Shown: piece after piece, positions 1-11,321 of the stretch
Layout: every line of letters starts with the position of its first letter
How positions within the stretch are numbered: position 1 is the first letter of the stretch
From: Neoscytalidium dimidiatum
Taxonomy: Eukaryota; Ascomycota; Dothideomycetes; Botryosphaeriales; Botryosphaeriaceae
DNA length: 64,000 bases
Direction: 5' to 3'
NCBI GenBank assembly: GCA_037367355.1
Contig: CM074695.1
Span: 3,534,001-3,598,000, forward strand
Program-made: the position numbers and the translations under genes
The notes under the pieces: generated by a model
What the model was told of the DNA's origin: nothing
Databases searched by the model: none
What the model saw: only the letters and a program-made list of their open reading frames with translations

Positions 1-1552
1 GTCAACGCCCAGCAGCCTGCTGGCAGCTCTGGAAAGAAGGGCGTGGCACAAACGAAGCTCATCAGCGTGGTGGTCGTCTGCAAGCCGTTGAGTTCGTGGA
101 CCCAACTCAGGTTGGTGGCAGCGAAAGCTCGACCCGTCCCCGCGTGGAACTGGAGTCCGCATCATTCGACGGTTTTGCCGTTACGTGGACGCCTGGTGCG
201 AGTGCTAACGGCGTCGTCGAATGCTCCATTGCCGTTCGTTTCAATTTCCTATCCACCGACTTCAGCCATTCCAAGGGCGTCAAGGGCATCCCGGTCAGAC
301 TCTGTTCTAAGACCGAACAAGTCGAGGCCCAGGCGCCCGGCATGGCTGAGGATTCTCAACCAGAGATCTGCTATTGCAAAGTTAAGCTCTTCCGCGATCA
401 CGGGGCTGAGCGCAAGCTCTCCAACGATGTCACGCACGTAAAGAAAACAATTGATAAGCTCAAACAGCAGATTGCGCAGGCCGAGTCGGGCATGAAGGAC
501 TTTGGAAAGAGAAAGAGAGGCTCCATCGCCAAGGCGGGTGCTAATGCCAACGATCGGCCCGGCAAAGTCCCAAAGCACAAGCGCACCTGGTCCATGTCTT
601 CTGCCAGTTCTGCCGGTAACCGGCCGTCTGCAGAGGAGGATTTGCACTTGAAGCTCGCCACCCTGCAGGACATGTTCACTTCGACGCGGCCGACGAGCAT
701 CCTCTATTTGAAGGGAGACGAGCTTGACGATCCAGATCTTCACCCAGTGCACCTTTCCGGAGAGCCGCAAGACCTTACCAAAGTGGATACCGGCGACTCG
801 GCCATGTGGGATGGACAGAGTCGGAACTCTTCCATCGTCTCTCCTACGCCCAGCTCGCAGTCTGTCAACTCAGGCGATCGTCGGAGTTCTACGTTTCAGT
901 CTTTCCCTCCGCCATCGCGCGTCTCCTCGAACGAATGGCGCAATATGCCACAGACAGCAACCGGCGACATCAATTCGCTAGCTGTACAGCCTACCATCTC
1001 AAACAATCCCGTGAAGGTGCAGAAAGCATCAGGAGATGGCTCCATTGGTGGATGGATTGACGCGCTTGGCGTCGATCTCTCCTACCAACCCCCACCAGAG
1101 CGAGCCATCAAACCTGGTAAGTCCTGACATCTTTTCATTTCACCATTTCACTATGAACTACGGTCTAATCGCGATCAGTCGCATGTTTCTACGTACAGCC
1201 AAGATTCATCGGGAGACCGCCGGAAGACAGCTATTTCCGGGCTGTGTACCTCATGCAGCGTACGCTCAAAGACCTCGTCAACGGCATCGCAATGAAGTGC
1301 AAGCTCGAGCCAACGAGGGTGGTACGCACGATCCGGATCAACGCAAAGGGCCTTGCGATTGCGCTAGACGACGGGGATGTCCAAGAAATCCCCGAGGGCC
1401 AGGACATGACGGCCGAGTTTCAGGAGATCCACGCTGACTCCCCAATGAAACGTGAGTGGGACTCGGGGCCGACGGACGTGCAAGTCGACGGTGACGTCGG
1501 TGCCATAGAGACAACCACAACGTCGGGTTACGAGCTCCGGCTCCTTTTCTAA
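1..1552 (+). CDS. CP2/grainyhead-type transcription factor, 3' part (5' end outside window)
   Basis: This is the C-terminal part of a nuclear DNA-binding protein of the CP2/grainyhead family. The frame is open from base 3 with no start in the window, so the gene is cut by the window edge. Two exons are seen, 3-1116 and 1179-1552; the intron is 1117-1178 (GTAAGT donor, CAG acceptor) and the join keeps the frame. About 495 residues are visible. The first ~110 hold the end of the CP2 DNA-binding domain (motifs such as FNFLSTDFSHSKGVKGIP and VRLCSKTE). A lysine/arginine-rich stretch with a possible nuclear signal (GKRKRGS) follows, then a long Ser/Pro/Thr-rich linker. The conserved C-terminal part begins around FYVQPRF and runs to the stop at 1550-1552; by analogy with the family it may serve in dimerization. 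Family assignment rests on recognised motifs; target genes cannot be inferred. Confidence 0.85.
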
Positions 1553-4500
1553 AATGGGCGCGACAGCGCACTCACACACTCGTTTCCAAAGGCTAATGAC
1601 CGGTAATGACTTGTAAAATTCGTCATGGCGCGAGCGCTGGTCGGAAGCGCTTTAGGGACGTGTACCTGCACCTAACGGGCGTTTATTTTGACTTGAGATA
1701 CCACCCGGATTCGCCTGCATTGGGCGACTCCTTCGGATACCCACTACTTAATTTTTCCTTTGCATGTACTGGCAACAACGGCGGCTTCAAGGGCTTCTAT
1801 CTATAGCGCACAGCGCGATGGCTGAGATTGCTCTCGATTTCCTTTGTGGTTTTGTTCCGCGTTGATGTATTCTGCGTTGCAAGCTACTCCTGTAATCAAT
1901 TCCCCTTCGTCACGGGCCACACACGCACACACGCACGCACGGCACGCTTGCTTCTTTACACGAAAGAAGATACCCATTAGTTGGATTGTGTTTCATGTAA
2001 TGCTTTGCTTCGGGAGGGGCGGGGATGTCCGAGTAGACGACAGGACCCAATAACACGGGCTTTCAAAATTGTTTACAAATCTTCTTGGTGCACGTCAGGC
2101 CAACTCGTGGGAGCGGTTGATCCATGGGTCTCACACGACGTTGCCCCGCATTCTGGCTATGCTGCTGGCTTGCTGAGGGTACGTACACTCAATCACCAGC
2201 CACGCGGGGCCTGGTTCCACCATCGAGAGAGCTCGGGCGACTGAGCCATGTCGAGGGAACATGGTGGCGAGCACGAGCGGTAGGAAGCGCCAGAATGTGC
2301 ATGCACGAGCTGACGCGCAAAGCCGAGCTCCAGAGGGCGGGGCGGCGAGGCAGGCCGTGTGCCGCGGCGGTGCAGGCAGAGGTAAATTTTGGATCAACAG
2401 CTGGCTGCCGTTTTGGGGGAGCAGGGAGCCACAGGATAGCTCCCGCCACAGCGATCGGCGGCGGCCAGGTGGCAGCTCTCAGCAGAGCGGGCGACCCCTT
2501 GCTTTTGGTCGCTGCATCGGCTGACACTTGCTGCAGGCGGTGGGTGGCTCCCAGCTCACGGCATCACGCTCATCCAGCGGCTGCGGACGATAATTGGGCG
2601 CGGGCGGGGGGTGAGGACTCGCACAGCGCTGCAGGCAGGGTGCATGCGGAGTCGTTTTTTGTCTTTTTGGCAACGCGGTTTGCCACAGCGAGAAGAGGCG
2701 CAAGCGAAGCGGCGCAGTCGAGCGGGAGAGGGTGGTGGTCGTGGAGGGGTGGCTAGTGCAGGCTAGTGATGATGATAAGCAGGCGGCCTATCGACGAGCG
2801 ACCCGTGGTGTGGAGGCGGTCGGAGCCAAGAGGGCAGAGGCAGAGGCGGAGGCGGAGGCTCGATGGGGTTGCACGGCCACAGGAGCATGGAGCATGTCGG
2901 GGCGAGGGCAGACGCGGATTAGCCAGCGCTGGGCGCCTATGACGCAAGGTAGCTGGGGCTCTTGCCTAATCAGCAGGCAAAAGGCGAGCGTCTGGAAGCG
3001 GACATGAAACGGCTAGCGGGCAGCTTCAGAGCCTGAGTGGCGCCGGGCTCCATCTGGGCGTGCGGGAGGCGAATCACACGGTGGCACGCAGTCGGTTGCG
3101 GTGTCGCTGTGCAGAGCGGGACAGGCCGCTCGATCGCGGGCTGTCTGGATCCGCGAGGCGGAAAAAGGAAAGGAGGCGCGACAGGGTTCGGCTGGCTCGG
3201 ACGCGAGTCGTGGTCATGTGGGAGGCGGGAGGAGCAGCTGTGTACATGCGGACGTGTGCTGCAGAACGCGTGGGACGAGCGCTGTGGCTGGGTGTGGGGC
3301 GCGCCAGATGGGCAAGATCCGTATCCGAATCCATCGGCCTGTCTTCCTGAGCCCTCGCGCCGACGTCATAGGCAGGGGCGCGGTGGATTCCCGCGCTTCC
3401 TTTTGCTGGTGCTCGCTCGGGCCACGGACCACCGCCTTGCACGGGCACCGGGAGCTGCGACAGCGATGCTTGACCTCTCCCGGCCCCGCGGTTCCATCCT
3501 GTTACTCTGTTATGACGACGGCAAAAAAAACTTCTGCCCGCCATGGTGGTCTGCCTGTCCGTCGGCAATTCGCCGACGCCGCCGTTCTCTGCTCTCTGCT
3601 CTCTGCTCTCTGCCCTGAGACGTGCACGCCGGCGCACACGTCCCGGGCCCGGAAAAGTGCGCCAATGGCCGATGCATGACAAAAGAATGGCGTGCTATAG
3701 GTAGGCATCCGTACTGTTGGCGATTCAGTTGCATGCATGCGCTCGACCACCGCCAGCCAGGTCCCAGCCCAGGTCCCAGCCAGGACTGCACCTGCACCTG
3801 CAACTGCAACTGCAACTGTAACTGCACAACAATCGCCACCATGCCCGCCTGTTGGCCTGTGGCCTGTGCAATGGAGCGGGCAATAGTCGCAGCTTGACCG
3901 CGGCGACAGTCGTACCGGATGATGCGTTTGCGACGTCTTACGTACGCCTTACTGAAGAGATCGAGTGGGTGGTGAGTGGTGAGTGGTGAGAACCTTTTTT
4001 TTTGGCGGGCCGACCGTCGCCAGGGCCCTTGCCGAGGGATGACAGCCTAGCCGGATGCTCTGCCGGCTATCGATGCTTCAGGCACCGATTCGCAGGTCGG
4101 CCGCCCCGCGTGCTGGCGCGGCCGTCGTCATTGCTAGCAGCAATCGGCAACAGATCTTCGCCCGGACGCAGGGCCACGCCGCACCTGCTGCAGAAAATAG
4201 GAACAACAGTGGCATTCGCCGCCTGTTCTGCAACCCTTCCATCATCGCAGCGACCATGCAAGGAACGCCCGTCCGGACAATTGCCCGCTCGTCGTCGTCG
4301 TCGTCGGACCGCTCGCTCTTCTGCTATGTGGGCGTAGCAGGCGCGGACGGGGGGCGTGCGTGCTTCTGCATCTCCCCTCGCTCGCTCGCTCGGCGCCCAG
4401 CGCCCTCACGGCTCCTCTCTTGGGCAGCGCGGCCGCGGTGCACTGGCGACGGCGCTGCAATATGCCACAGCCCTTCTATACAATTTTCCCCGAATAGGAA

Positions 4501-5441
4501 GCTTCCAATGGCCGCGAAGCGAGGCGCTAGGCCTAGCGTGTCGGCTGGCCACTCTATCTATACTTTGGTGCTCGTACGGATGGATGTGCTTGCTGCTGCT
4601 GCTTGCCGCTCTGCCCCTGGTCCCCCGGCCGCGCTAGCTCGCTAACTGGCGAGCTGGCCGCCCTCAAGCCACCGCCCCTCCCTTCCTCCGCCATCTTCAT
4701 GCATGCCGCGCCCTTGTAACGATATCCGGCAATCGAGCACCTCGCCCGACCAGGGCCTGCAGTGCCGTGCGTGGGCTCAACCATCGGCGCACTCGTGCAA
4801 TCCTCCACTACCGCCGCCAAAGCCCACGCAAAGAAAAGGAGGTGGCGCCGATGTCAATTCGCACCGCTCCCTCCTCCGCTCGGCAATTTTCTTGATCCCG
4901 TCTGCCTCCTGCCCCATCCTTGTATTCTACTGCGCACGCTGTTATACCTCTCCAACACCACTGCGCGCTTCTAAATTCGGAACAACGTCCATCCCATCCT
5001 CTTCCGGCACACCGGCGGCGCTCGTCAGCGTCGTGCCGGCAAGCCCATCTCTCGACCGTGCGCGGAGCGTGCAGTGCTGCTGCTTCACGGCAATCTTTAG
5101 CGAAGGAACATGCCGGTGAGAGCATGTATCAAAAATCCATTGCACTCGGCGTACTACTAAACATTTCAATCATCCATTGCGCGCTTCCCTTTTCGTTGGC
5201 TTGCATCCGCCTTTTTTCGGGCGTCCACTTCGCCGTCCTCTGTCGTCCGAATACGTTTTAGTCTGCGAGACAGCGCACCAGTCAGAACACATGCACGCTG
5301 GCTATCTCCAGCTCGCTCGGAGGCTGGTCCTTTCCTTGTTGGGCAATACAGGACCATGCGGCTTGTTGTTGAGTCTTGAGGTAGTAGACAGGTTTTCGCC
5401 CTTTTCGCTCGCTTTCGTTCCCTTTTCCCACCCTCACATCT
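1553..5441. other. Long convergent gap, GC-rich, no gene recognised
   Basis: This 3.9-kb stretch lies between two genes that both end into it, so it is not an obvious promoter. Many GC-rich frames are open, but none shows a recognisable domain, a sensible composition or consistent splice signals. It contains short tandem repeats: a CA/CG-rich run near 1919-1950, a 7-bp repeat at 3586-3613, a CTGCAA-type run near 3790-3828, a GTGGTGA-type run near 3968-3990 and a GTC triplet run near 4290-4306. CA and TG are normal here, so there is no strong RIP. A non-coding RNA or a poorly conserved gene cannot be excluded. Confidence 0.5.
3586..3613. repeat. 7-bp tandem repeat, 4 copies
   Basis: Four perfect copies of TCTCTGC lie head to tail in the convergent gap. 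No function is suggested. Confidence 0.9.
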
Positions 5442-6308
5442 TCAGAGCCTTGCTTTTATCCCGATATCTGGTGCATCGCCTTCTCCAACTGGCACAGTCA
5501 GCCCCTCCGCCCCATCAGAAGTCCTCAACTCCACCTCCTGACAGTCTTCGATGCCCACACCGTTGGCGAATTGCACAACCACAAAATCAATGTCGTCGGC
5601 GCCTAACACGCACATGGGAGCATGCCACGTCCCTGCCCCGTAAGTGACGGCCTGGTTGCCTTTTGCCACGAAGGCCCGCGCGTTAGCAACATCAGGCAGA
5701 CCTGGCCCCTTTGGCGGCTGCACTGGCAAGGGCCTTCCATTCCCCTTTGTCGCAGCAGGCGAAGGCAGTGTCGCCTCGTTGTCGAAAGGAGACGGGCGCG
5801 CGCGGGAGAAAATGTCCCTGAGGGAGCGGCCCCTCCGCGGCTCCGGTGCCGGGAAGGGTGCCGGGCGCTTTTGCTGATTGTTGGTCGAGACCGGCAGAGT
5901 CGGTGCGACAATGACGAGATACTGGGTCGAAGCATCTGACGCCGGCTGGCCCATTGGGATGAACGTTTGCGAGGTAAAAGGATGGCGCTCGAGGATGGAC
6001 ACGTCGAACACGTGCGAGCCGTCCTCGTCGCGTTGACGCAGTTTCCGCGGCGAACACACGAACAAGTTCATCACTGCTTTCGCGGGTTTGCGGCTCACGG
6101 CCATGTGGTAGAAGTTGGTCATGTGTGTGACATCCAAGTATTTCAATGCAGTGCCCTGGTTGGCAGACACGGTCTGCAGCCCGCCACCGGGTTGCCGTGA
6201 GCCTGTCCGCGCCGGATTCTCGATGACGGTGCCAAACGGTGAGAAGGCGGCTGGTGTTAACGGCTCAATTGGGATGCGTCGAGATGGTGCCGGCATTGAT
6301 GTAGGCAT
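5442..6308 (-). CDS. DAL3: Ureidoglycolate lyase (purine/allantoin catabolism)
   Basis: The product is a 288-residue intronless protein of the ureidoglycolate lyase family. The enzyme releases urea and glyoxylate from ureidoglycolate, the last step of allantoate use as a nitrogen source. Motifs that place it are HPFTSQTFIPMG (residues 109-120), the central strand YLVIVAPTLP (130-139) and GTWHAPM (226-232), followed by VVVQFANGVGIEDC near the C-terminus. Between the central strand and the GTWHAPM half lies a segment of about 60 residues rich in Pro, Arg, Ser and Ala (roughly 141-203), probably a disordered insertion that makes the protein longer than compact bacterial relatives. The start at 6308 is the first in-frame ATG and gives a full N-terminal domain (IPIEPLTPAAFSPFG). 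No other allantoin-pathway gene is in the window. The symbol follows the yeast orthologue. Confidence 0.9.
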   Translation of the reverse strand: MPTSMPAPSRRIPIEPLTPAAFSPFGTVIENPARTGSRQPGGGLQTVSANQGTALKYLDVTHMTNFYHMAVSRKPAKAVMNLFVCSPRKLRQRDEDGSHVFDVSILERHPFTSQTFIPMGQPASDASTQYLVIVAPTLPVSTNNQQKRPAPFPAPEPRRGRSLRDIFSRARPSPFDNEATLPSPAATKGNGRPLPVQPPKGPGLPDVANARAFVAKGNQAVTYGAGTWHAPMCVLGADDIDFVVVQFANGVGIEDCQEVELRTSDGAEGLTVPVGEGDAPDIGIKARL

Positions 6309-9199
6309 GGCGGGCTAGACCGGTAGGGTGGTTTTGTGGAGAGCGACCTGGAGATGGCGAAGTAGCGAAGAGGTGATGCGAGGGGTTTAAAGGTGGGGTG
6401 CAGTGCGGTTGAGAGGTTCCATCTTATCAGCGATAAGATCTGCCAACCGCACCGAGCATATAACTTCGCAACAACCATTCTGCTCGTTCACCGACATTTG
6501 CAGGACTCCCCTCTCAAAGCTCAGCTTCTGCGTAAATTCTATCAATTCCATTTCACGATATCAATAATCTACGGAAATCACGTGTCCGCCATAGTACTAT
6601 CGCTACTTTGATGCGGTGTTAGACACGTACCATGTATAAGAATGCTTCCAAAGCATCTACATTGAGTCAACGTCTGTTTAGACGACTTTAATGTACTATG
6701 GAGGTCACAGTTCGCTACCGTCCAGACCAGCTCCAAGGGCTTGCTGACACTGCAATCTGGCTCAGACAATGGGAACTTCGCTCGTCTCATTTCATTTCTT
6801 TCTTACTGTGAAAGGGCGAACGAGAAACTCGGACGGTCAAGGTAGGATACACTACTAATCGCTAAAAAGCTATTCGAGTGCTACCTTTGGCCTTTATTTG
6901 TATTACTATCCACGACCAAATAAGGATTCTGTTGGGTATCAGTATTTCTGGTGAGTTTGTATATACTGGGTATTCGCAATAAATGAGCGTCATTGAGTCT
7001 GATTGGGGCTCTATTGACAATTGAATGAACAGTTGATACTGTAACGTAACACCTACTGCCTTCTCGCCGAATATATGACGTAGCTCCACACCCTTAAAGT
7101 TTCTTCGGAACTTGACCCTCTCAATACTTTCGAATTCGGCGCTCGCGGTTCTTTTTTTCCCGCTTGCTGTCATATGCCCTGCATTTCCAGGATAAGTTCT
7201 TCTCCACTTCGTGGTGGGAACAGAGTTGCTATCGGGAGTATTTCGTCTCGGTTCCTATGCATATCCACAACCTTACCCAATCTCTTGGCATCCATTCACA
7301 TAATTAGGTGCCAATGCCATGTTCTCGTCCCTATTCTATCCAAAAGTTAGCCGCTATGATTAAGAAACTGCTTCAGACCATACAAAATAGCATTGTAACG
7401 TGGAAATATATGCCGGGAATTGGGAGAATCTCTGCGTCTGAAAGTTGGCAGACTTACCCGTAAACATATTTGACCTTATAAAACCCTTGAATGTTTCCTG
7501 TTGCCGAGTTGAGCCGATCCCCTCTCTAAATTTCAGCTCCGCTCTCCTCGCGTTGGTCAGGAACTTTGGTGTACGCATAAACCTTCCTCGGCTTTCCTCC
7601 AGTGGTAAGCGGAAGTAACTCTACTCAGTAACCAGACCAATGCCCCACAGGAGTAAGATCGCAGTCACTTAGTATTCTTAGTACAGACATTCCCCAAGGT
7701 CACGTCAAGACCCCAAATCCGATGATTCGGCCGATTACATGTATCCGCCACCACTGTGGATCATCGAAACAGGTGCCTGAATACCCTACGGGCAATTCGG
7801 ACAGTTTCTTCAAACCAGGCGTCGTATTATGTTTGGTATTTATTAAGAGAATACATGGGGCTACGATACTAAATTTCCAGGCTCGACTCGGGCCAGTCCA
7901 TTTAAGAAACTTCCGAGCACTCTACATACAGAAGTCCATATAAAAATATCTTCTCATAGAGAACCGGTCTACCTGTCTTAACCTATAATTCGCCTAGTCC
8001 ATATAGTCTATCTAAACTTAGAAAATGTTCCCTATCCACGTAAGTCGTAGTAGGTGACTGATAATGCACAATTCATAGTCAATAGCACTGCGGATATCAT
8101 ACTTCTACCTACTCTACCAGAGCGCATTTTCTAAAGCAACTATATGCTATAAACTCTACATTACAGCGTCCTCCGATCACTGATAGAAGTAAGCCCTATC
8201 AGTGTGCTCGATTATTTTATCATAGACATAATCGGCATTTCCCTGCTTCGAAGCGCAAACGAGTAATCCAACGCAACAGCTATACAATATTATTCCACAA
8301 GATACTCGAGCAGAGTGGGCACCAGTAAGAATTCTATACAAAGAAAGGGGGCAGAAAGATGGAGTCGTCTTTCGTATGGATAGGAATTTAGCGCGCCTAG
8401 AGTAACCATATAAAGGCTGACCGGCACCTAATACTTCTGAAACTCGTGCGACGGGATGCGTGTAGGGCATTAGCCCGGAATCGGCCGGATTTGTATTATT
8501 CATGGACACGGAGAGATTCAATGAATGCATAAGAGACGGCGCGCACACAAAAAGAATTGCACTCACCGTAGCCGCGTGATTCCGTATACCCTTTGCTTGG
8601 CTTGACCGAAGTTGCATGCTGCATGTAGTGACTCCCTGCATCGCCCCTCTCTTATCCAGCAAGCATGAGCGCGACCAGACATGGAACCTCATTGCAATTG
8701 CCTTCAAACAAAGGGCGGAGCTTACGTGGCTAGGCTGTGCACGTCCGCATTAAGCTTACCTGACTGATTGACTTTTCTCGTACACTATTTTTGACAACGG
8801 CCAATTCATTCTCAAAATGACAGCGAATCGCCAAGTCAGAGCATCGTAACTCGCCGATGGCGTCCGACCTGGGTGGGCCTCTATGAATCCCTGCTGTTGT
8901 CGATTCCCCACCCTAAAGTAAAGAAGTGACCCAGCTGAGTGATCGAATGGCTATCTATTACGATGGGCGCATCATCACCAGGTCCCCTCGTGCTGTGCGC
9001 CACCATACCGAGTAATGAATGGGAGTAAAAGCGCGTAATTGACGTTGTCTTAATCGTATGCTCACGGAGAGCGATGCTTTGGGAGCCCTGGGTTTACGGT
9101 ACTGCCTCGATTTTCTAGTCTCCGAAAAGTGTTCTTAAAATACTCTCTACAGCACTCATGGCGTTAGAAAAATCCGTCGAAATGTTGACTATATAGCCC
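6309..9199. other. 2.9-kb intergenic region, moderately AT-rich
   Basis: This region lies upstream of the ureidoglycolate lyase gene and downstream of the SprT gene. It is clearly less GC-rich than its neighbours but still contains ordinary numbers of CA and TG, so it is not strongly mutated by RIP. Open frames up to 176 codons exist (for example 8177-8707 minus), but none has a recognisable motif or supported splicing. It may include a promoter next to 6308 and old decayed sequence; nothing specific can be named. Confidence 0.4.
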
Positions 9200-11321
9200 T
9201 TAATCGTCTAGCGCAATTGTTCCAATTGCCTTTGCGATGCTAGTCAAATCGATATCGGCTCCAGAGGCTGTGTCTTTCGAAGCCTTGCACGCTCTGTACT
9301 CTTTTCCGAGAATCTCCATGATGTCTCTGTGACACTTTCCCTCATTTTCGCGCTTGATTCTTTGGAAATTCTCCTTCATAAAAATGTGGTATTCACTTGG
9401 GCCCTTGCTGGAATCCTTCTGGCGCACGGCAGGCTTAATCTGAGCCAGCTCAGCTTTGCAGGAGCCGCATCGATGTTTTGCCGGGTCAATCGATTTCGAG
9501 TGGCGCTTGAATTCATGCCCACACTCGACACAAACCCAAACGTACTTGTAGTCTATGGCATAGCTGTGTTTGGTTGTGACGTTGATATTCCGATGACCAA
9601 AAGCTCGTGTGACCTTCCTACCCCTGTCCCAGATGTTAGTTCCTCATGATGATCACGGCCTGCGGATATCATTGACCCACCATTCCTTGAACTCTTTGCC
9701 GTGGGGATTGTCCCGTACGTTGCTGATCATAAAATTGGCAAGATGGCAGAACTCGTGCGCTATGACGTTGACAAGTCGATCTTCCGGATGATGTCAGCAT
9801 ATATGTCAACCACCAGGGCCCATAGGGATTACCTTCGTCGTCAATGACTTTCTCCGCAAGCTCGATGCTGGCATGATGCCTGTGGCGTGTGACAGAAGTA
9901 CCATTCTGTAAAGTTGTCAAACTTTCTCTCTTCCAGTTGGCTCTCCCCGCCGTGGTGGTCAGAGTCTTGCTCCACACCAGCCTCACGCCGCCGCATTCAG
10001 CTGCTAGCGATGATATCCTTCCTTGCGTGATGGTGTCATCGAGTTCCCTTAGAAAGTCCCCCGCCAATTGATGCTTCCTTTGCTCAAATGATCTGCGTGC
10101 AGGGCCTGTTTTTGTGGAATTTATTTTCCGTGGTGAAGATTGGAGGAATGGATCATTTTCTGGAGTGCTAAAGCGTTGTTCCTTTCGAGGAGATTGTAGC
10201 ACTTTTCGGGGAGAATGTTGGTCGTTCCATGCGTTGACAACGTCCGCAGCCCAGAATGCGTCCAAGCTCGGCCTGTGGGGAGGGGTTGGGATGCGATTCT
10301 TCTTCGAAGGAGACACTAAGCGTGGCCTGCTTAGGCCAGAAGATGGAGAAGGTGTTCGAGGGCGGTCGATGTGGTCCGAGAGCTTGTGAGGAGATTTCCG
10401 CCGGGGTGGCGAGCTGCGAGTCTCCAAATTAGCACGTCTAGACTTTCGAGGGAGGGAAACCATGAAGGTGGATGGCGGTCGCTCTCACTATCTCAAAAAG
10501 GCATCTTGATCAATAGAAGAAGAGCTTGACGGCCTTTCCAGAGGCGAGCGGTTCGAGATGGACTTCTCCAGGACCGGTGCTTCTATTGCGTCTTGGAGAG
10601 GTTGTTGATGGGTAAATGCTGTACCGGGGTTCGAGGAAATCACACCACGTGAAGTCTCGACCGAAGTGGTTGGAAGTGTAGACTTTTTGAGCATGAGATC
10701 TTTGGTAGCGGGCCTCTGAGTCTTCTGCCGGAGTGGAAGAACTCCGTGAAGCTCTCCATCGTCTGCAGACTGGTCGCCATCTGACCCACACCATAGACTC
10801 TCTTCTACATCGTTGCCAGAATCAGCGCCAGAACCATTGCTTGAGTCAGGATCTGAAGCTGCTTGCGTGTCAGAGTGTGATTCAGAGTCTTTCGATTGTA
10901 CGGTGTAGTTGGCAGCTTTTCTGGCTACCCGCGCAGGTGTACGTCTGACAGCAGTGGCAGCCTCACGCGGGGTGATATCACCGTCACCGAATGAAGCAAT
11001 TGACCCAAAAGTTGACGCGTCGGCCCGGCATGCAAGCCTATTGTCTATGGTGGCAGGCCTCAGCAGGCGCTGGCGTCTCGTGGCAGTGGAGCTGGCCTTC
11101 GCTTTCTGCGCACACGGCTGCACGGTCAGTTGAGAGCGTCGCCCCCCCTCAATTTCACCGGAGCGTTCCGACATAGACAAGCCACCTGGAAGTTTGGGCG
11201 TCTTGGCTTCCGCTTCCGTTGACGGTAGGCGGGCGGCAGCAGTTGCTTGGCGGCGCCTGCGGAAGATGTCAGAGAGCGTGGGCAGCTCGTCGTCGCTGCT
11301 CTCGTAGTTCGCGCGGGCCAT
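9200..11321 (-). CDS. SprT-family metalloprotease with zinc ribbon and HMG-box-like tail (GCNA-like)
   Basis: Four exons on the minus strand, 11321-10489, 10413-9833, 9780-9681 and 9623-9200, give 645 residues. Introns are 10488-10414, 9832-9781 and 9680-9624; two have clear branch points (CTAAT, CTAAC) and all three joins keep the frame. Residues 1 to ~280 are acidic, Ser-rich and disordered, beginning MARANYESSDDELPTL. Residues ~280-390 are Ser/Pro/Lys-rich. The SprT domain follows with the zinc protease motif HEFCH (480-484), then a zinc ribbon with Cys536, Cys539, Cys557 and Cys560 around FKRHSKSIDPAKHRC. The C-terminus (about 575-615) resembles an HMG box. This layout matches the GCNA/ACRC group and a fission yeast SprT/HMG protein. 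Relatives act in the nucleus on DNA-protein crosslinks; that role here is inferred. The start is the ATG before the acidic region; upstream in-frame sequence is less convincing. Confidence 0.85.

Noticed and set aside
3037..3682. Overlapping frames of about 190-200 codons on both strands
   Set aside because: No motif, and all frames are open because of GC content; compositions are not protein-like.
8177..8707. 176-codon minus-strand frame in the AT-richer gap
   Set aside because: No recognisable domain, no supporting splice pattern or conserved features.
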